A stretch of 64,000 nt of DNA from Diploptera punctata (GCA_030220185.1 JASPKZ010004199.1:1222501-1286500); one strand, 5' to 3'. Shown: positions 33,540 through 45,450, numbered from the stretch's first letter. The notes: generated by a model not told the origin, from the sequence alone. A program made the numbers and translations.

Positions 33540-33628
33540 CGGTATCATGGCAGCTGCCGCCGTCTTCCGGAAACCAAACGCCATTCCTCTCTGTCCATCC
33601 ATTGATCTTCCTCCAATCCTCTGATATT
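33540..33628 (-). mobile_element. LINE C-terminal scrap beside a microsatellite
   Basis: The minus frame reads NIRGLEEDQWMDREEWRLVS and GRRRQLP. The same end is in the fragment at 51003-51215, which has an extra deletion. Confidence 0.65.
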
Positions 33629-33629
33629 C

Positions 33630-33716
<87 letters not shown>

Positions 33717-33860
33717 TGATGATGATTGTGATGATTGTCATGGTAATTGTCATGATAATTGTCATTTGTCATGATAATTATAATAATAATAACAATAATA
33801 ATAACAATAATGATAATAACAATAATAATAATAATTATTATAATTATAATTATAATAATT
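33629..33860. repeat. Compound (AAT)n / (GAT)n / (AAT)n microsatellite
   Basis: About 27 AAT units, a GATGATGAT part, ATTGTCATGATAATTGTCAT near-palindromes, then imperfect AAT. The two 113-residue frames across it (runs of I, Y and N) are artefacts. Confidence 0.95.
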
Positions 33861-33944
33861 ATTTCTATTACGGAGTATATCGACAATTCAGTGGTTTTCT
33901 GTCACCCTTAATAAATTTTCTTACAACTGGAGAAGGCGAATAAA

Positions 33945-35140
33945 ATAACAATAGTAATAATACTGATGATGATGATAATAATAATATTAATAATAATGTA
34001 TTTTAATATAGACAATGATCTGTATGCGAATCACACTAATACAGACAGTGAAATTTTCATGGTCAGGGAAAATTTTAAATAAAAATGCGAAGTTTGGAAT
34101 AAATTAGATAACCAATTTTAACTGAATAGTTGTATACCGAAACTTGGGACACAGAATGCGGTATATTGTGGTCGAGAAAAGCCAAGACAAATATTGACGG
34201 GGAAATGCGCCTGCTAGTCTGTGTGTAGTCTTGCCCGCACCACACACGTGCCGAAGAAGAGGTCGATCTACTACGGCGAAACTGTGGGCCACTCAATGAG
34301 CGTGATAGTGCACATGAATGAATTCAAGGATATGATGAATTATTTCCAAGTTCCAGCTCTATCAGGTATATTTATCAGAAAAGTATGTAAATATATAACT
34401 AAGTAATTTATATCTATAACTTTTAAGCACTCAAATAAATAAATAAATAAATTTATGAAAACAGCTCTGAAGAAAAAAAGGTCGAATAAAAGGATTTCTG
34501 TCATTGGTCAGTGTAGATGATACATAGAGTCGCTGTTTAGCATACTTAATCCTATGAATTGTTTCAGTTAGCAGATCAAATTTAGCTACTTATGAATTTA
34601 AGTTTTCAACAGGGCGAGTGGACCCGTTCCAGGCCCTATTCCTGGAAAAAAAGTCTTTGATGTGGAGGGAATAGAATTTGGGATCCATTGGATATTAACT
34701 GTTATGCACCAGAGACGTGACGTTTGAAATGTTCGTTCTCAGGAGTGATGACGTTCACTTCTCTAGGATTAGCTCTTCGAGATTTGCTAGTTCAATTCGA
34801 ACAATTTTCCAGTAAGTTTCTTCAGAGAGGAAGGTATCGTTGTAACAATAAGTTCATTCAAATTTGGTCTTGAAGATCAACATTGACATTTTCCCAGCAT
34901 TTTTGGGATTGTTTTGTAATTTAGCAATTTGTCAAATGCAATCAGCAGGCTACTGGAAACCATACCGAAAAATCTAATTATGGCACGATGTTGGTCTTAT
35001 TAAATAATAATACTGTATCAAATATACTGTATTCGTGGAAATGAATTTCTTGAGGAGAGCAGCCAGATGTTCAAAATTGAAAACAATAAGAAATAAAATC
35101 ACACGACAAAATTAATATTAAATATTCAATAGTAGATTAT
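33945..35140. other. No gene recognised
   Basis: Includes a moderately GC-rich patch at about 34140-34300 with two overlapping minus frames (60-73 residues), neither of them familiar. No splice or promoter context could be supported. Confidence 0.3.
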
Positions 35141-35144
35141 ATAA

Positions 35145-35365
35145 GATATAAGCAGTTAAATTGGTATGGGCATGTACGACGAATGTAAAATGAAAGGTTA
35201 CCTAGAAAAACATTGGAATGGTGTCCACTTAGAAGAAGGAAGAAAGAAAGACCTCGAAACTCGTGGGTGCAAGAAATAAGAAATGGAATGAGAACAAGAG
35301 GGCCGAAGGACATGGAGTGGATGAATAGGGACGAGTGGAGAAAGGAAATTAAACTTTAGATACAG
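35145..35365 (+). mobile_element. Non-LTR reverse transcriptase C-terminal fragment
   Basis: On plus: LNWYGHVRRM (stop) NERLPRKTLEWCPLRRRKKE RPRNSWVQEIRNGM and MNRDEWRKEI. The WYGHVRRM...LPRKxLEWxPxxRRKxxRPxxSW order is that of the 18420-19040 family. One stop and a clean 3' end near KEI. Confidence 0.75.
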
Positions 35366-35810
35366 AACGATTCGTAAACATTGAAAATCTGTGCGTAAGT
35401 AAAAATCAAATATACTAAATTAAACAAAATATGTCTTCGTCTTCCTTAGACATTCTGGAATATTTAGGTTCGTTGATAAAATAAACATTAATTTGACGTA
35501 CAAATACATACAATATTAAAAAAATGCAATACTGGTACGCGCAGATCTGTTTCGTCGTTGTAACTGTTCTAGGAATAAATGACCAAAAATATATCATGTA
35601 GGCCTATGCATATTTACAACAAAAAAACTGGCATAACACATTATTTCTCCCTCTGTCTTATTATAACCTCATTGTGGCATGACAGTGACCTTTGTAAATT
35701 AAAATATAGCCCATAAAACAAAACAAAAAAGAAATATAGCATCAGACAATTCAACAGGCAACTTAATATACAAGTTAGCAATGTATATTTGAGAGCGTGT
35801 ATGGTATGTA

Positions 35811-35848
<38 letters not shown>

Positions 35849-37480
35849 ACATTCAAAACAGATACCTTCTGTACTGCGAGGATAGAACCACTATCCTACG
35901 TCACCATTGCATTCTATACAGACAAAATTTCGTGTAAGGAGTCTGTTTTAGTTATAACACTCTTTGTCAAGTTGTTAAAGCAGTTTCAATACACGGTGTG
36001 AGGAAAGATTTTTTTTTGTAGCCAGAACTTTTGATTAAGCTATTAATTCCTTATTGTGGCGCATGAGGGCTCTGGTGAAAGCCGCTATTACACTCGCAAA
36101 TAAAGTTTAACGTCGTTCCAATGCGGTTTCACACCACAATGCAATTTTCACCCGCTCTGGAATCTACTTACATTCATCTACTAGACATATATACTTTGTT
36201 AACAACTTGCATAGACTTTCATTTGTATCATTTCTAAACAACGATTGGGGAATCTATGCCGCCATGCCATCTGCAAAATTCAAATAAAAAAAGGAAGAAA
36301 AAAAAACACAATTTATTGTTCCAGTATGTGAATAATTACGTAAGAGAAATATATCTGTTCATTTTTTAAAAACATGTGAGAAACACCTTAAAATGGAGTG
36401 AGAAGTTGAGCTTACAGTAACCTAAAATCAGTATATTTGTAATGTAAAATATGTATTAGTCATTGCTCAGATGGTGTAGTCATCGTATCACAAAAATCCC
36501 CTAATAAGCAAGTAAAGGCTAAACTAATCTAGTGTACCATTTTCTCATCCTAACTTGCCTCAACTAACACTAACTTCCCCCTAAAACTAACTTGCTCATC
36601 TAAAATTAACTTGCCCATTTTCTCACCCTAACTTGCCCACTAATTAGGTGGGCTCCTGGGATAGAATCTCCTTATATGCGAGTAAACATGTTGGCAATTG
36701 GTTCTAGCGGGAAAATGTGTTAACATATTGGCCAATGACGCTAGCAGTGACTTGTTCTGAGATCGAATATTCATAGATGACACACTGGCATAGAATAGTC
36801 CATCGATTTAGCCAGAAGTTTATTTGGTGGACAAAAATTGGCAAACGAGCTCACTACAATAATACTTTCGTGAAAAAAAAACAGTAAGCCATTTTTATTA
36901 AATAAACTCCTCTACTATAATTACTTTTAAATTATTAAAACGCTATACAATATTTTAAAATTCTAAAAATCTTGTAATATTGTAATACTCTAGCTATTTA
37001 GCCACTTCATCACTCCTGTATCAGTATTTAGTGATATGCAAAATCTTATGCTTGAAAGATGTAGGGCGTTTTGTCGAATTTTACCGAGCTCTTGCTGTAG
37101 TATCGTATCCCCATACGCACTACTTACGACAAAAGTCGAAGATGTCACAACTCTAATCATCATATCCAATAGTGCTGTGTTGTCACAGTTTATGAATATC
37201 TATATATTCAAATTAAACAAAAAATACTATCATAGAGGATCAATTATCGTAGTAAAAGAATTGCATAATTTTTATATTGATAACCTTGTGATGATGTGCT
37301 TACAGCGAATCTTTTCTTTACTCTGTATGAAAAAAACAAGTTTGGCAAATCAAACAATCGTATTAATTCTAAATTTCTCATTTTCATTCCATTTCAAATT
37401 GCTTTGTCATCTTTCTCTTTGTCCATAACCTGATCGTATGAAAACTCAATTACAATTGGTTTTCTGAATACTACTTACCG
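35366..37480. other. No gene recognised; minor repeats
   Basis: (GT)n followed by (TA)n at 35811-35848. An imperfect array of CTAACTTGCCC-like units lies at about 36535-36645. The plus frame at 37036-37428 (130 residues) has no known similarity and is AT-driven. Confidence 0.35.
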
Positions 37481-37534
37481 GATATTATCATCATCATCGT
37501 CAACGTCATCGTCATCATCATCATCATCATCATC

Positions 37535-37880
37535 CTTGCAGGGATTAGGCAATCTTGCCTGTTCCGTCTTCACACTGTTAGAATCATCTCTTCCTCGGAC
37601 GTCCCACATCTCTTCTTCCTTGAGGCAAGTGCTGGGATTATTTCGTTATTCATACGATCCAGGTGGACTCTCCAATTGTCTTTATATTCCTCTATTTTCT
37701 CATTTAAGTTTTATATAGTCAATTCGTCTCTTATATCTTCATTTCTTATCAGATCCATTTTTGTGAAGCCTTTTTACCCTACGAAGGAACCAAATTTCAT
37801 CGGACTGAATCTTACTTCTATCTCTTTCCTGCAATATCCAAGACTCACTACCGAACAGTGATATCGGCACAGCCATTATC
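37535..37880 (-). mobile_element. Non-LTR reverse transcriptase C-terminal fragment
   Basis: Reading minus from 37880: IMAVPISLFGSESWILQERD, EIWFLRRVKRLHK, a gap, QLESPPGSYE and a part ending EEEMWDVRGRDD. The YGSESW and EMxFLRRVxR blocks identify the LINE end. It is cut at 37880 by the 600-bp element. A (CATCAT)n run at 37484-37532 lies at its 3' side. Confidence 0.7.
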
Positions 37881-38732
37881 ATAAGTAATGCCACGAGTGA
37901 TTTCCAAATTATCGATAAATTCACGACTCGCGAAGTGAGGAGTGAATTTATCTAGAGAATTTGGAAATTAAGAGTGGTATTTGTTAGGACTATTTAACGA
38001 ATAAAATTAAGCTCTTTACTAAAAAATAATTATTTGAATATAGTTACCGATGTTTTAATATATATATATATATATATAGTTAATGTAAACGGCGATGTTT
38101 GAAAACAAATTAGAAATGTGAGGTTATGTATATTCACTGCAACTCTATCATATTATTTATTGCCAAATAGGATCGCAATATTGTAAGAATGCACTCTAGT
38201 GGAGAAATAATGAAACACATGAAACTATTATAATCAACATTATAGGTTAATCATTTATTTTTTGAATAAACAAGATCACAACATAGTCTCTTGCTTAATA
38301 TACCGCAACATAGGACATCACATCACTCCATGTCATATACCATCTTCACTTCTCGCAACTGGAATTCCCTACCACAAGAAATAAAGGGCTGCCGGACATT
38401 GACATCTTTTAAAAGATATCTAAATTTATATTTGCTCTAAACTCGACTTCATTATTATCCAGTGTAAGGTATATATATTAATTGGTGTTTCTCGTATAAT
38501 GTATCATATTTATATTATTATTATAATTATAATTATTATTATTATTATTATCGTATCGTTATTGTTATTACCCTATAAAATGTTGTTTGTACATGACATT
38601 TACATTGCTACATTTAATGTATCTTTAACTGTTTATAATTAGTATAGTGTATATCTATATTTGTCAAATTTGTATTTGTGCTGGTTGAGTGGAAGAGATG
38701 GCCTTATGGCCTTAACTCTGCCAGAATAAATA

Positions 38733-38804
<72 letters not shown>

Positions 38805-39048
38805 ACAACTCAGTAAAATCACTGAATCTATTCATTATTTGCTATATTCAATGTATTTGTTGGAGAAAAATAATGGTCTAACCTGTTCAGAATATTAAAA
38901 AAGGAGGAGCTTTCTTTATCACAAAAGCAGGAGTTGATAAAGAGAAATCGATAAAGAGCGAGGTGAAACACGACTGTCATTGGTGTAAAACAGAATTCAT
39001 TGAAACGTGATTGGTCATTGACTACCATTTGCGACTTGAGTTAAATAG
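37881..39048 (+). repeat. 600-bp dispersed element, copy 3, split by a LINE
   Basis: Starts ATAAGTAATGCCACGAGTG and ends GAGTTAAATAG, as copy 1. It is interrupted at 38274-38801 by a 5'-truncated LINE. A (TA)n expansion (38060-38078) lies in its first half. Confidence 0.85.
38274..38801 (+). mobile_element. 5'-truncated LINE 3' end with (TTA)n tail, copy 2, inside the 600-bp element
   Basis: Matches 19628-20152 (SRNWNSLPQEIKG, LTSFKRYLNLYLL, stop, 3' UTR to GCCTTATGGCCTTAACTC and AATAAATAAAG, (TTA)n). Flanked by a 7-bp duplication TAAACAA at 38267-38273 and 38802-38808, matching the unoccupied site in copy 1 (AGTAAACAACTC). A clear target-primed insertion. Confidence 0.9.
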
Positions 39049-40020
39049 TCTAGAAAATAGTTTTGTCTCTCTTCGGGTTGTATTGTGGACAGTTCTATTT
39101 ATTGTTCCACATACGGACTATAATTTGTTCAAATTATTATTATTATTATTATTATATTAGTTGACCAAATATCTTAATTACATGTTATGCCAAATTGTAT
39201 TATGATTGTTGTACTTTAATAAAGCATAAATGTTTCTAGTTGAGTAGAAGAAAATTGACACAACTTCAATATCCGAATAAACAATCAAAATGTATTTAAT
39301 AGATTCATAGGATGTGCTTATGCCATGTTGTCAACTGCTTATGATATATACATATTCTATCCTTTAATGCAAGTTTTAAAACATCAATATTCCAAAGTTT
39401 CCAAAATTTTCTTGTAATTTTTACCACTTGTTTGAGTTACAAATGTAAACTTAAGTATACATTTTTTAAAGATTTTTAACGTTAATAATTATTCCAAAAT
39501 CAATCATTTAATAATTCATTTTAAGACACCATCATACACATGAAAATGTATTCTTCAAGCAAAGCAAAGAAATGCTTGCTGTAATAAGCTATTTGTTCGC
39601 ACTTTAACATGAGAAACTAAGATATTAAAACGAATTGGATCAAATTTTAGCATTTTATAATTTGTATTTGGAAGGTTCGGAATTCGAATTAAATCTCGAC
39701 CAATCAGTTTTTTTCGCGTTTTTCCTAGCTCGTCAAGTAGATACTGGGGAAACATGTTTAAAATAAAATATAAATATAAATGTTATTGAAATTAATGAAA
39801 ATTAATTTGGTTGGTGAGTTTAAATAAATAATACATTTTCACAACCTCATTTACCCTTACTTCATTCCTTAATTTCATAATAACTATTAGTTTCAACATT
39901 TCAATAATAATTTAATAAACATCTTTAAAAATTAAATTAGTAAATGTTTATAAAGAGTCATGAAATAACGCTATATAAATTCACAACTTATTATATAGTA
40001 CCAAATATTGTAAACTCCAA
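39049..40020. other. No feature recognised
   Basis: AT-rich, short ATT runs only. Confidence 0.35.
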
Positions 40021-40029
40021 AGACTATCC

Positions 40030-40530
40030 CTCTCAACTGCAATGAAACTCTTCAATCTAATATGGAATTACTTGACGGTGAAAAATCTTAAGAAACTGGA
40101 GAACGTTAAATCAAGGTTTCTCAAAAGAGCACTGTCAATTTCAAAATATACAAGAAATAGTTATGCCTATACAATAGCCCAGGAATCCTTCTTCATCGAA
40201 GAAATCAGACACTGTTTCAAACTACCGGAAACGCAAGCATACAGAATCGTCATCGAGGAGAGACAGAACAAAGCCGCCCAGATACCGACAGAAATTAAGG
40301 AAACAGACGCAATGAAAACAGAAACCTGGAAGCAACCGAACTTCGACACCTGTACATACGTTTCGCAGCCCATGGATTTCATGGGAATATATGCCTGAAC
40401 AACATGTACCATGAACCCAAGGAGGACTGCATCTGTAAATTATGCAACAATCCATGTCCCAAATATCATCTAGCGAAGTGTAAAAACAGGACTCTACCAC
40501 TATACAATGTAATTAAAGACTGGTAAAAAG
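40030..40530 (+). mobile_element. Non-LTR LINE, C-terminal part of ORF2 (zinc-knuckle family)
   Basis: Same family as 26925-27475: LIWNYLTVKNLKKLENVKSR, FLKRALSISKYTRNSYAY, AQESFFIEEIRHC, then after a frame change near 40365 HGFHGNICLNNMYHEPKEDC and ICKLCNNPCPKYHLAKC. The CX2CX7HX3C spacing is the same in both copies. The end DW-stop is at about 40526. Confidence 0.8.
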
Positions 40531-41329
40531 CTAAATTTAATTTAATGTACACATTGTGTTTAATAAAGTAAAACAAATATATTGTAGACGAAACATTATC
40601 TTATGTTAAATTGTGTGTAAATAAGACAAAACAAAAACAAATTAATGGAAACGAATTGAAATAAATATTTATTCTTGTTATGTAAGGATAATTTGTAATA
40701 TCGCAATCGCGTATTACTGTACATTTATCTAAAAACTAGACTATGACTTTCATTGGTGCATATGCCTGTCATGAACAATTAAACATATGTGTAACAATAC
40801 AGACAAGTGAACATCATAATTCTAAGATAAGACTAAACTAAACAACGATTCTATAGCTTCCATTTATTTTCGATTGAGACTAGGAGCAATATTACTAAAT
40901 CAATAGCAACCCAACCAAACATAGGGGCGCGGAGGAGGAAGGGGACTTTTCGTTCGATTTCTGGAGCTGCAAGCAAATCTAACAATAACGCATGCGCTGT
41001 TGCTAGCGCACGTCTTGGCTATTAGCTATAGAGAGAGGCATGTGTACGTCTGGCGATCTTCAACTTTCCCCCTCTTTTTCTCTTGTATAAGAAACTCTAA
41101 ATTTCCCGTCTAAGGGAATAGATAAGCCTCTATCTACAATTCTATTCTATTATTCTTTATTTTAGAGCCGATAAAACGTCTGTGGAACTCTGGGCCGAAT
41201 TTAAATGCTTGTTCAACCTCCTGGACCATTTATACTGAATATAGGGTAAAGTGTGATTATTTCATGATAGTTATATCTATATTCATATCCATATGGGGAA
41301 CGGGTACTCCCTTGCGGGAGTTACTTAAC
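40531..41329. other. No gene recognised; a GC-richer patch near 40920-41110
   Basis: The patch holds GGGGCGCGGAGGAGGAAGG and a CATGCGCTGTTGCTAGCGCA near-palindrome, and is followed by a pyrimidine-rich run. No frame or splice sites that I could support. Confidence 0.3.
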
Positions 41330-41640
41330 CAATGCAAGTTAAGTAAAGCTTATTTTCTTAGGAGATGTCAGCGAATTACAAATGGTTAGCTCATCGTCTA
41401 AAAGAGACACATAGTAGGCAGCTAAGGTATCAGTAGGATGGGGAAGGCGATTAAATTTTGGTCAGGGGCTCTAATTAAGCATGATGTTCTTATACGAGCT
41501 CGAAAATCACGGTTTAAAGTCCCTCCGGGAGGATATATACCTTGGATTTTTCCATCTTAAAGAATCCATCGATATCGGCCGGGTTTGAACTCCCGACTTT
41601 CGGGACCAGATACCAGGAACTTAACACCTAAACCACTAGT
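41330..41640 (-). repeat. tRNA-derived SINE, family C, copy 2
   Basis: Same block order as 1620-2013: AGTAGGCAGCTAAGGTATCA, TACGAGCTCGAAAATCACGG, TTAAAGTCCCTCCGGGAGGA, TTGGATTTTTCCATC, then a head with the complement of the B-box (GGGTTTGAACTCCCGACTT). Confidence 0.72.
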
Positions 41641-41659
41641 TTTGATATATATGACAAGA

Positions 41660-41830
41660 AAAGAAAAATGCCTGAGCCGTGATTTGAACCCGAGACCTCT
41701 AGCCACATATAACTAATGGTGCTATTAGTCTCGGTGGGTTAGTGGTTAACATACTCACTGCGTGTTCAAACCGGCCGGGATCAGTGGATTTTTAGGGAGT
41801 AAAATTGTATTGTTTCACTCGGAAGAGAAG
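41660..41830. repeat. Two SINE-head fragments, family D (minus) and family C (plus)
   Basis: 41660-41720 repeats the 3' half of the 29079-29149 tRNA-like unit (CCTGAGCCGTGATTTGAACCC). 41735-41790 reads GTGGGTTAGTGGTTAACATA and TGTTCAAACCGGCCGGGATC, a family C head in plus orientation. Confidence 0.5.
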
Positions 41831-42138
41831 TAAAGCTGTGGGTTTCGTATTGTAGATTTATGGCACGTGATATAACTTCAAGTCTGAAATAAGAGACATC
41901 CGAGCAAAATTTGTGAGTTACTTCACGCCAAAATTTGAATTGCGACGCTAATGACCTGAGTTTTTAAAGAGCGTTATCAAATAACGTAACCAACTAGTAA
42001 GGTGCCACTTAAAGACCGATTGAATTGGATTCTAACACAGGCATGTTGGGAATTGTTTTATTATTTATAATATCAACATTATTTTAATCATTATACTAAA
42101 CAATTAAATAAGCAGAATTTTGATTTATTAGAAATGTA

Positions 42139-43820
42139 CAGGGTGCATCAAAAAGGATGGTGCAAACTTACATGGTTGAAAGTACATGATAATAGAAGCA
42201 ACAATTTCCCAGTAAACATGGGTCTGCAAACGAGCCGTTTGCGAGATAATTACGAATGTATGGTTACTAGCCGCCACTGACATCATTGTTTTCTAACATC
42301 TTACGGTTTACTCCTTGCCCCGCACTTGAAGCCATCCTATGTTCTTTGTTTACAAAACTGAACATTGCCGAGAGGTGGAGTTGTAATCAAACCATACACG
42401 CAGAACGTACAGGACGGATACAGTACACAGTCTCAAAAGGTACGAGTCTCGTCTGATGAGTGCCACTTGTGCTGTGTTGTAGTTACAATGGAACCTTACA
42501 GTAACGAAGAGTATGCGGATATGCATTTCATGTACGGTAGGGCTAATGGCAATGCACGGCAGGCTGCACGCTTGTACCAAGGAACATATCCTGATTAAAG
42601 ACACCCTGAAAGTCGTACATTTCCAAGGGTCCATCAGCGCCTGAGAGAAAATGGGGGTGTTGCACATGGCAGAGCAGTAGGTAGGCCTGCTCGCATTACG
42701 CCTGAGGTTGAGGATATGGTGTTGGAAGCAGTACAGCTCTCTCCAGGAACCTCGACGAGAAGAATTGCCACACGAGTGCCTGTACTAAGCCACAGTAGTG
42801 TATGGAGAATTTTACAGAAGAATTTACTGTACTCTTACCACCTCCAACGAGTTCAATGTCTCAATGATGCGGACTTTGTTCCTAGAGTGATGTTTTGTCA
42901 GTGGATGCAACAACAGACTGTAGTCAACCCTCGTTTTGCATGTAACATTTTATTTACAGACGAAGCAGGATTCACACGCGATGATGTTTTTTAATTATCA
43001 TAATACACATTTTTGGTGTGAAATAACCCCACATGCTGTTCATGAGTCACCACATCAGCACCGTTTCTCACTGAATGTGTGGTTAGGGGTACTAGGTGAT
43101 CATCTCATTGGGCCACACATTCTTCCACGAAAACTTAATGGACGGAGGTACCTTAGGTTTCTGCAGCGTCATCTTCCAAGATTGCTTGAGGATGTTCCTC
43201 TTCAGCAACGTCGGAGTTTGTGGTACATGCATGATGGAGCTCCAGCACATTTTGCTGCTGATGTGAGACGGCATCTAATGCGCAGATACAGCCAAAGATG
43301 GATAGGTCGAGGCAGATCTGTACCTTGGCCTCCAAGATCACCTGATCTAAATCCTTTGGATTTTTGTTTCTGGGGTCACCTCAAAAGCGAAGTGTACAGC
43401 ACACCCGTTAACACGGTTGAAGAACTGGAGCAGAAAGTTGTACATGCTTGTCAAGAATTCAGAAATGATCCAGGGGTTTTCGAAAGAATTTGACATTCAT
43501 TGCAGAGACGAGCACAGTATTGCATCCAGATGCAAGGAAGACACTTTGAACACCTCATTTAACAGGTAACCCATAAGTGAAGTGAACTGTGAAATGTGAA
43601 CTAAATGAGATGAAAAATTAATAGTAAAGTCTAAATTCAAATTAATTTGTACTAACTAGGACGATGTTTACAATGAAGTCAGTGGCGGCTTGTAACCATA
43701 CATTCGTAATTATCTCGCAAACGGCTCGTTTGCGGACCCATGTTTACTGGGACATTGTTGCTTCTATTATCGTGTACTTTCAACCATGTAAGTTTGCGCC
43801 ATCCTTTTTGATACACCCTG
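42139..43820 (+). mobile_element. DD41D mariner-type transposon with 152-bp TIRs (1682 bp)
   Basis: Long inverted repeats at 42139-42290 and 43669-43820 (ends CAGGGTGCATC and GATACACCCTG) agree at over 90 percent of positions by eye. TA flanks at 42137-42138 and 43821-43822. A single decayed transposase frame lies inside. Confidence 0.92.
42488..43562 (+). pseudogene. DD41D transposase (DUF4817-type N-terminus), broken
   Basis: Start ATG 42488 (MEPYSNEEYADM), chosen because the conserved N-terminal block begins there. Domains: a DUF4817-like DNA-binding block (residues 1-60), a second helical block ending in SHSSVWRILQ, then the DDE/D core with D at codon 42959 (FTDEAGF), D at 43233 (YMHDGAPAHF) and D at 43359 (SPDLNPLDFCFWG). 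There are 41 residues between the last two, which places it in the DD41D group of the Tc1/mariner superfamily. Breaks: TAA at 42596-42598; a one-base gain in the T-run 42987-42992; TGA at 43491-43493 (a CGA-to-TGA type). The last stop is TAA at 43560-43562 after HFEHLI. About 357 codons, a normal length. All three catalytic Asp codons are kept. Confidence 0.9.
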
Positions 43821-43885
43821 TAGATCTATATCTCAATCAATGTTCTCAGATCCTGAGTTTTCTCGTTGGAGACGTAGAAAAAATT

Positions 43886-43955
43886 GGTTTTATAGCTGGG
43901 AATCGAAACCGGAACCCATGGGATGCTGGACAGACACAGTAAACATTATACTACA
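43886..43955 (-). repeat. tRNA-like relic, family E, copy 2
   Basis: GCTGGGAATCGAAACCGGAA (complement of the B-box) and GGATGCTGGACAGACACAGT correspond to the unit at 12662-12727. Decayed. Confidence 0.4.
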
Positions 43956-44337
43956 GAGATGATAGGACAACAATAAAAACATGTGTTTTCTTATATAGTT
44001 AAAAAATGGAACAATTCTCTTTATTCACCACCTTTCTGGTGTATCGGTTAGTCTAATTAGGTTTGATTAGATTTGCAGGAATCCCAAATATGATTCCCAA
44101 CTACACAATTGAACTGTTTATTAGAGTATTGTAGGCCTATAGGTTCTGGAACGGGTTCCATTCAGTCTCGTGGGGATATCTAAGTATCTACTTGATACGA
44201 GAAGTTGTATAATGTGGTTAAGAATACTAAAACTAAAGTTGGGGATTACGTAACGTTAATAATATTGTTCTCTATTGTTATCTGTTAGCCAATGACAGAT
44301 ACCATTTAGTCGGACTTTTCTCTCCACAGAGTTGTGC

Positions 44338-44397
<60 letters not shown>
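44338..44397. repeat. (TTA)n microsatellite
   Basis: About 19 units, probably the tail of a lost LINE end. Confidence 0.95.
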
Positions 44398-44398
<1 letters not shown>

Positions 44399-44409
44399 AA
44401 TTAATGTAA

Positions 44410-45060
44410 ATAAAACTCAATAGATGGTAATTGGTGACAGTGGAGAAAATATGGGTTTAGAAGATTCCAAAGGCACCATTAATATTTGTAACAAAATTAA
44501 ATATTTGGGAGTTAAAATAAATGAAGATGGAAACAATGATTTGGAAATAACAAAACGAATAGTTAAGGGCCAATCTGCAATAGCAATGTTGAATGGAATT
44601 TTGTGGATAAACAGATAAGTTATTCAAAGAAACTAAAATCCATGTTCATAAATCAATAGCAAGAAGTTTAATGATCTATGGAGCAGAAGCATAGACTATA
44701 ATGCCAAATTAAAGACAAAATTGCAATATACAGAAATGAATTTTATAAAAATATCTGCTCGTTACTCTAAGTTAGACAGGATCAGAAACAGAATTATTCG
44801 AGAAAAATGAACTTTACAATCAAACAATTATACAATATGTGGCGAAAAATAATTACAATGGTTTGGACACGTAAAGAGGATGAATGAAGACAGCTTGCCA
44901 GTTTAGAGTGGTTTCCAAATTGGAGAAAAATAAATGCGAAACCTAAGAAGACATGGATAGAGGGAATTATGAATTTGACGAAGGACAGGGGACTGCAGGA
45001 TGGCGACTGGGAGATAGAGACGAATGGAAGAAGAAAATAAAAACTTGATATGGGCACATG
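44410..45060 (+). mobile_element. Non-LTR reverse transcriptase C-terminal fragment
   Basis: The open frame at 44424-44618 has KIKYLGVKINEDGNNDLEIT and RIVKGQSAIAMLNGILW (the YLGxxI block). After breaks: SARYSKLDRIRNRIIREK, LQWFGHVKRMNEDSLP and a basic end. Same type as 18420-19040. Several stops. Confidence 0.75.
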
Positions 45061-45161
45061 AAGATGTTGTATACATTTAAAACCCCTAAAAACAATGAAG
45101 AATATATTATTTTTATATTCATTTTTCTTATCTCACTATGAAAACAACTAAATTGTTGTTT

Positions 45162-45450
45162 AATTCAGTTAATTACGCTGGATTTATTTTTCCTCAAAAC
45201 AAATATAGACCAGTTTGTCAGATTTGGATTATTTCAAAAAAATGCCGTAAATATATTGAGTTCAGTGTGTGTGAGAAAAAAATAAGTCCGTCAGGCAGGA
45301 ACTTCAATTCAGTTAATTACACTCGACATATTTCTCCTCAAAACAAATATAGACCAGTTTCAATCAGAATTGGATTATTTAAAAAAATGCCGTGAATATA
45401 ATGATTGCGTTCAGTGTGTGGGAGAAAAAAATAAGTCCGTCAGGTAGGAA
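45162..45450. repeat. Tandem duplication, two units of about 144 bp
   Basis: Unit 1 starts AATTCAGTTAATTACGCTGG at 45162 and unit 2 AATTCAGTTAATTACACTCG at 45306. Both have CCTCAAAACAAATATAGACC and AATAAGTCCGTCAGG. Several small differences, so it is not recent. Confidence 0.85.

Noticed and set aside
33545..33943. Two 113-residue frames of Ile, Asn and Tyr runs
   Set aside because: Pure translations of an AAT/GAT microsatellite.
36465..36530. CATTGCTCAGATGGTGTAG as a possible tRNA A-box
   Set aside because: No B-box or acceptor stem follows at the right distance.
37036..37428. 130-residue plus frame as a gene
   Set aside because: Composition follows the AT-rich background, no domain or splice context, no similarity that I recognise.
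40920..41110. GC-rich patch as a CpG-island promoter
   Set aside because: Too short, no start or frame downstream, and no motif that I could defend.
25576..44397. Regular repeats as a CRISPR-like array
   Set aside because: The repeats are simple microsatellites or dispersed elements; no regular repeat-spacer structure and the DNA is eukaryotic.
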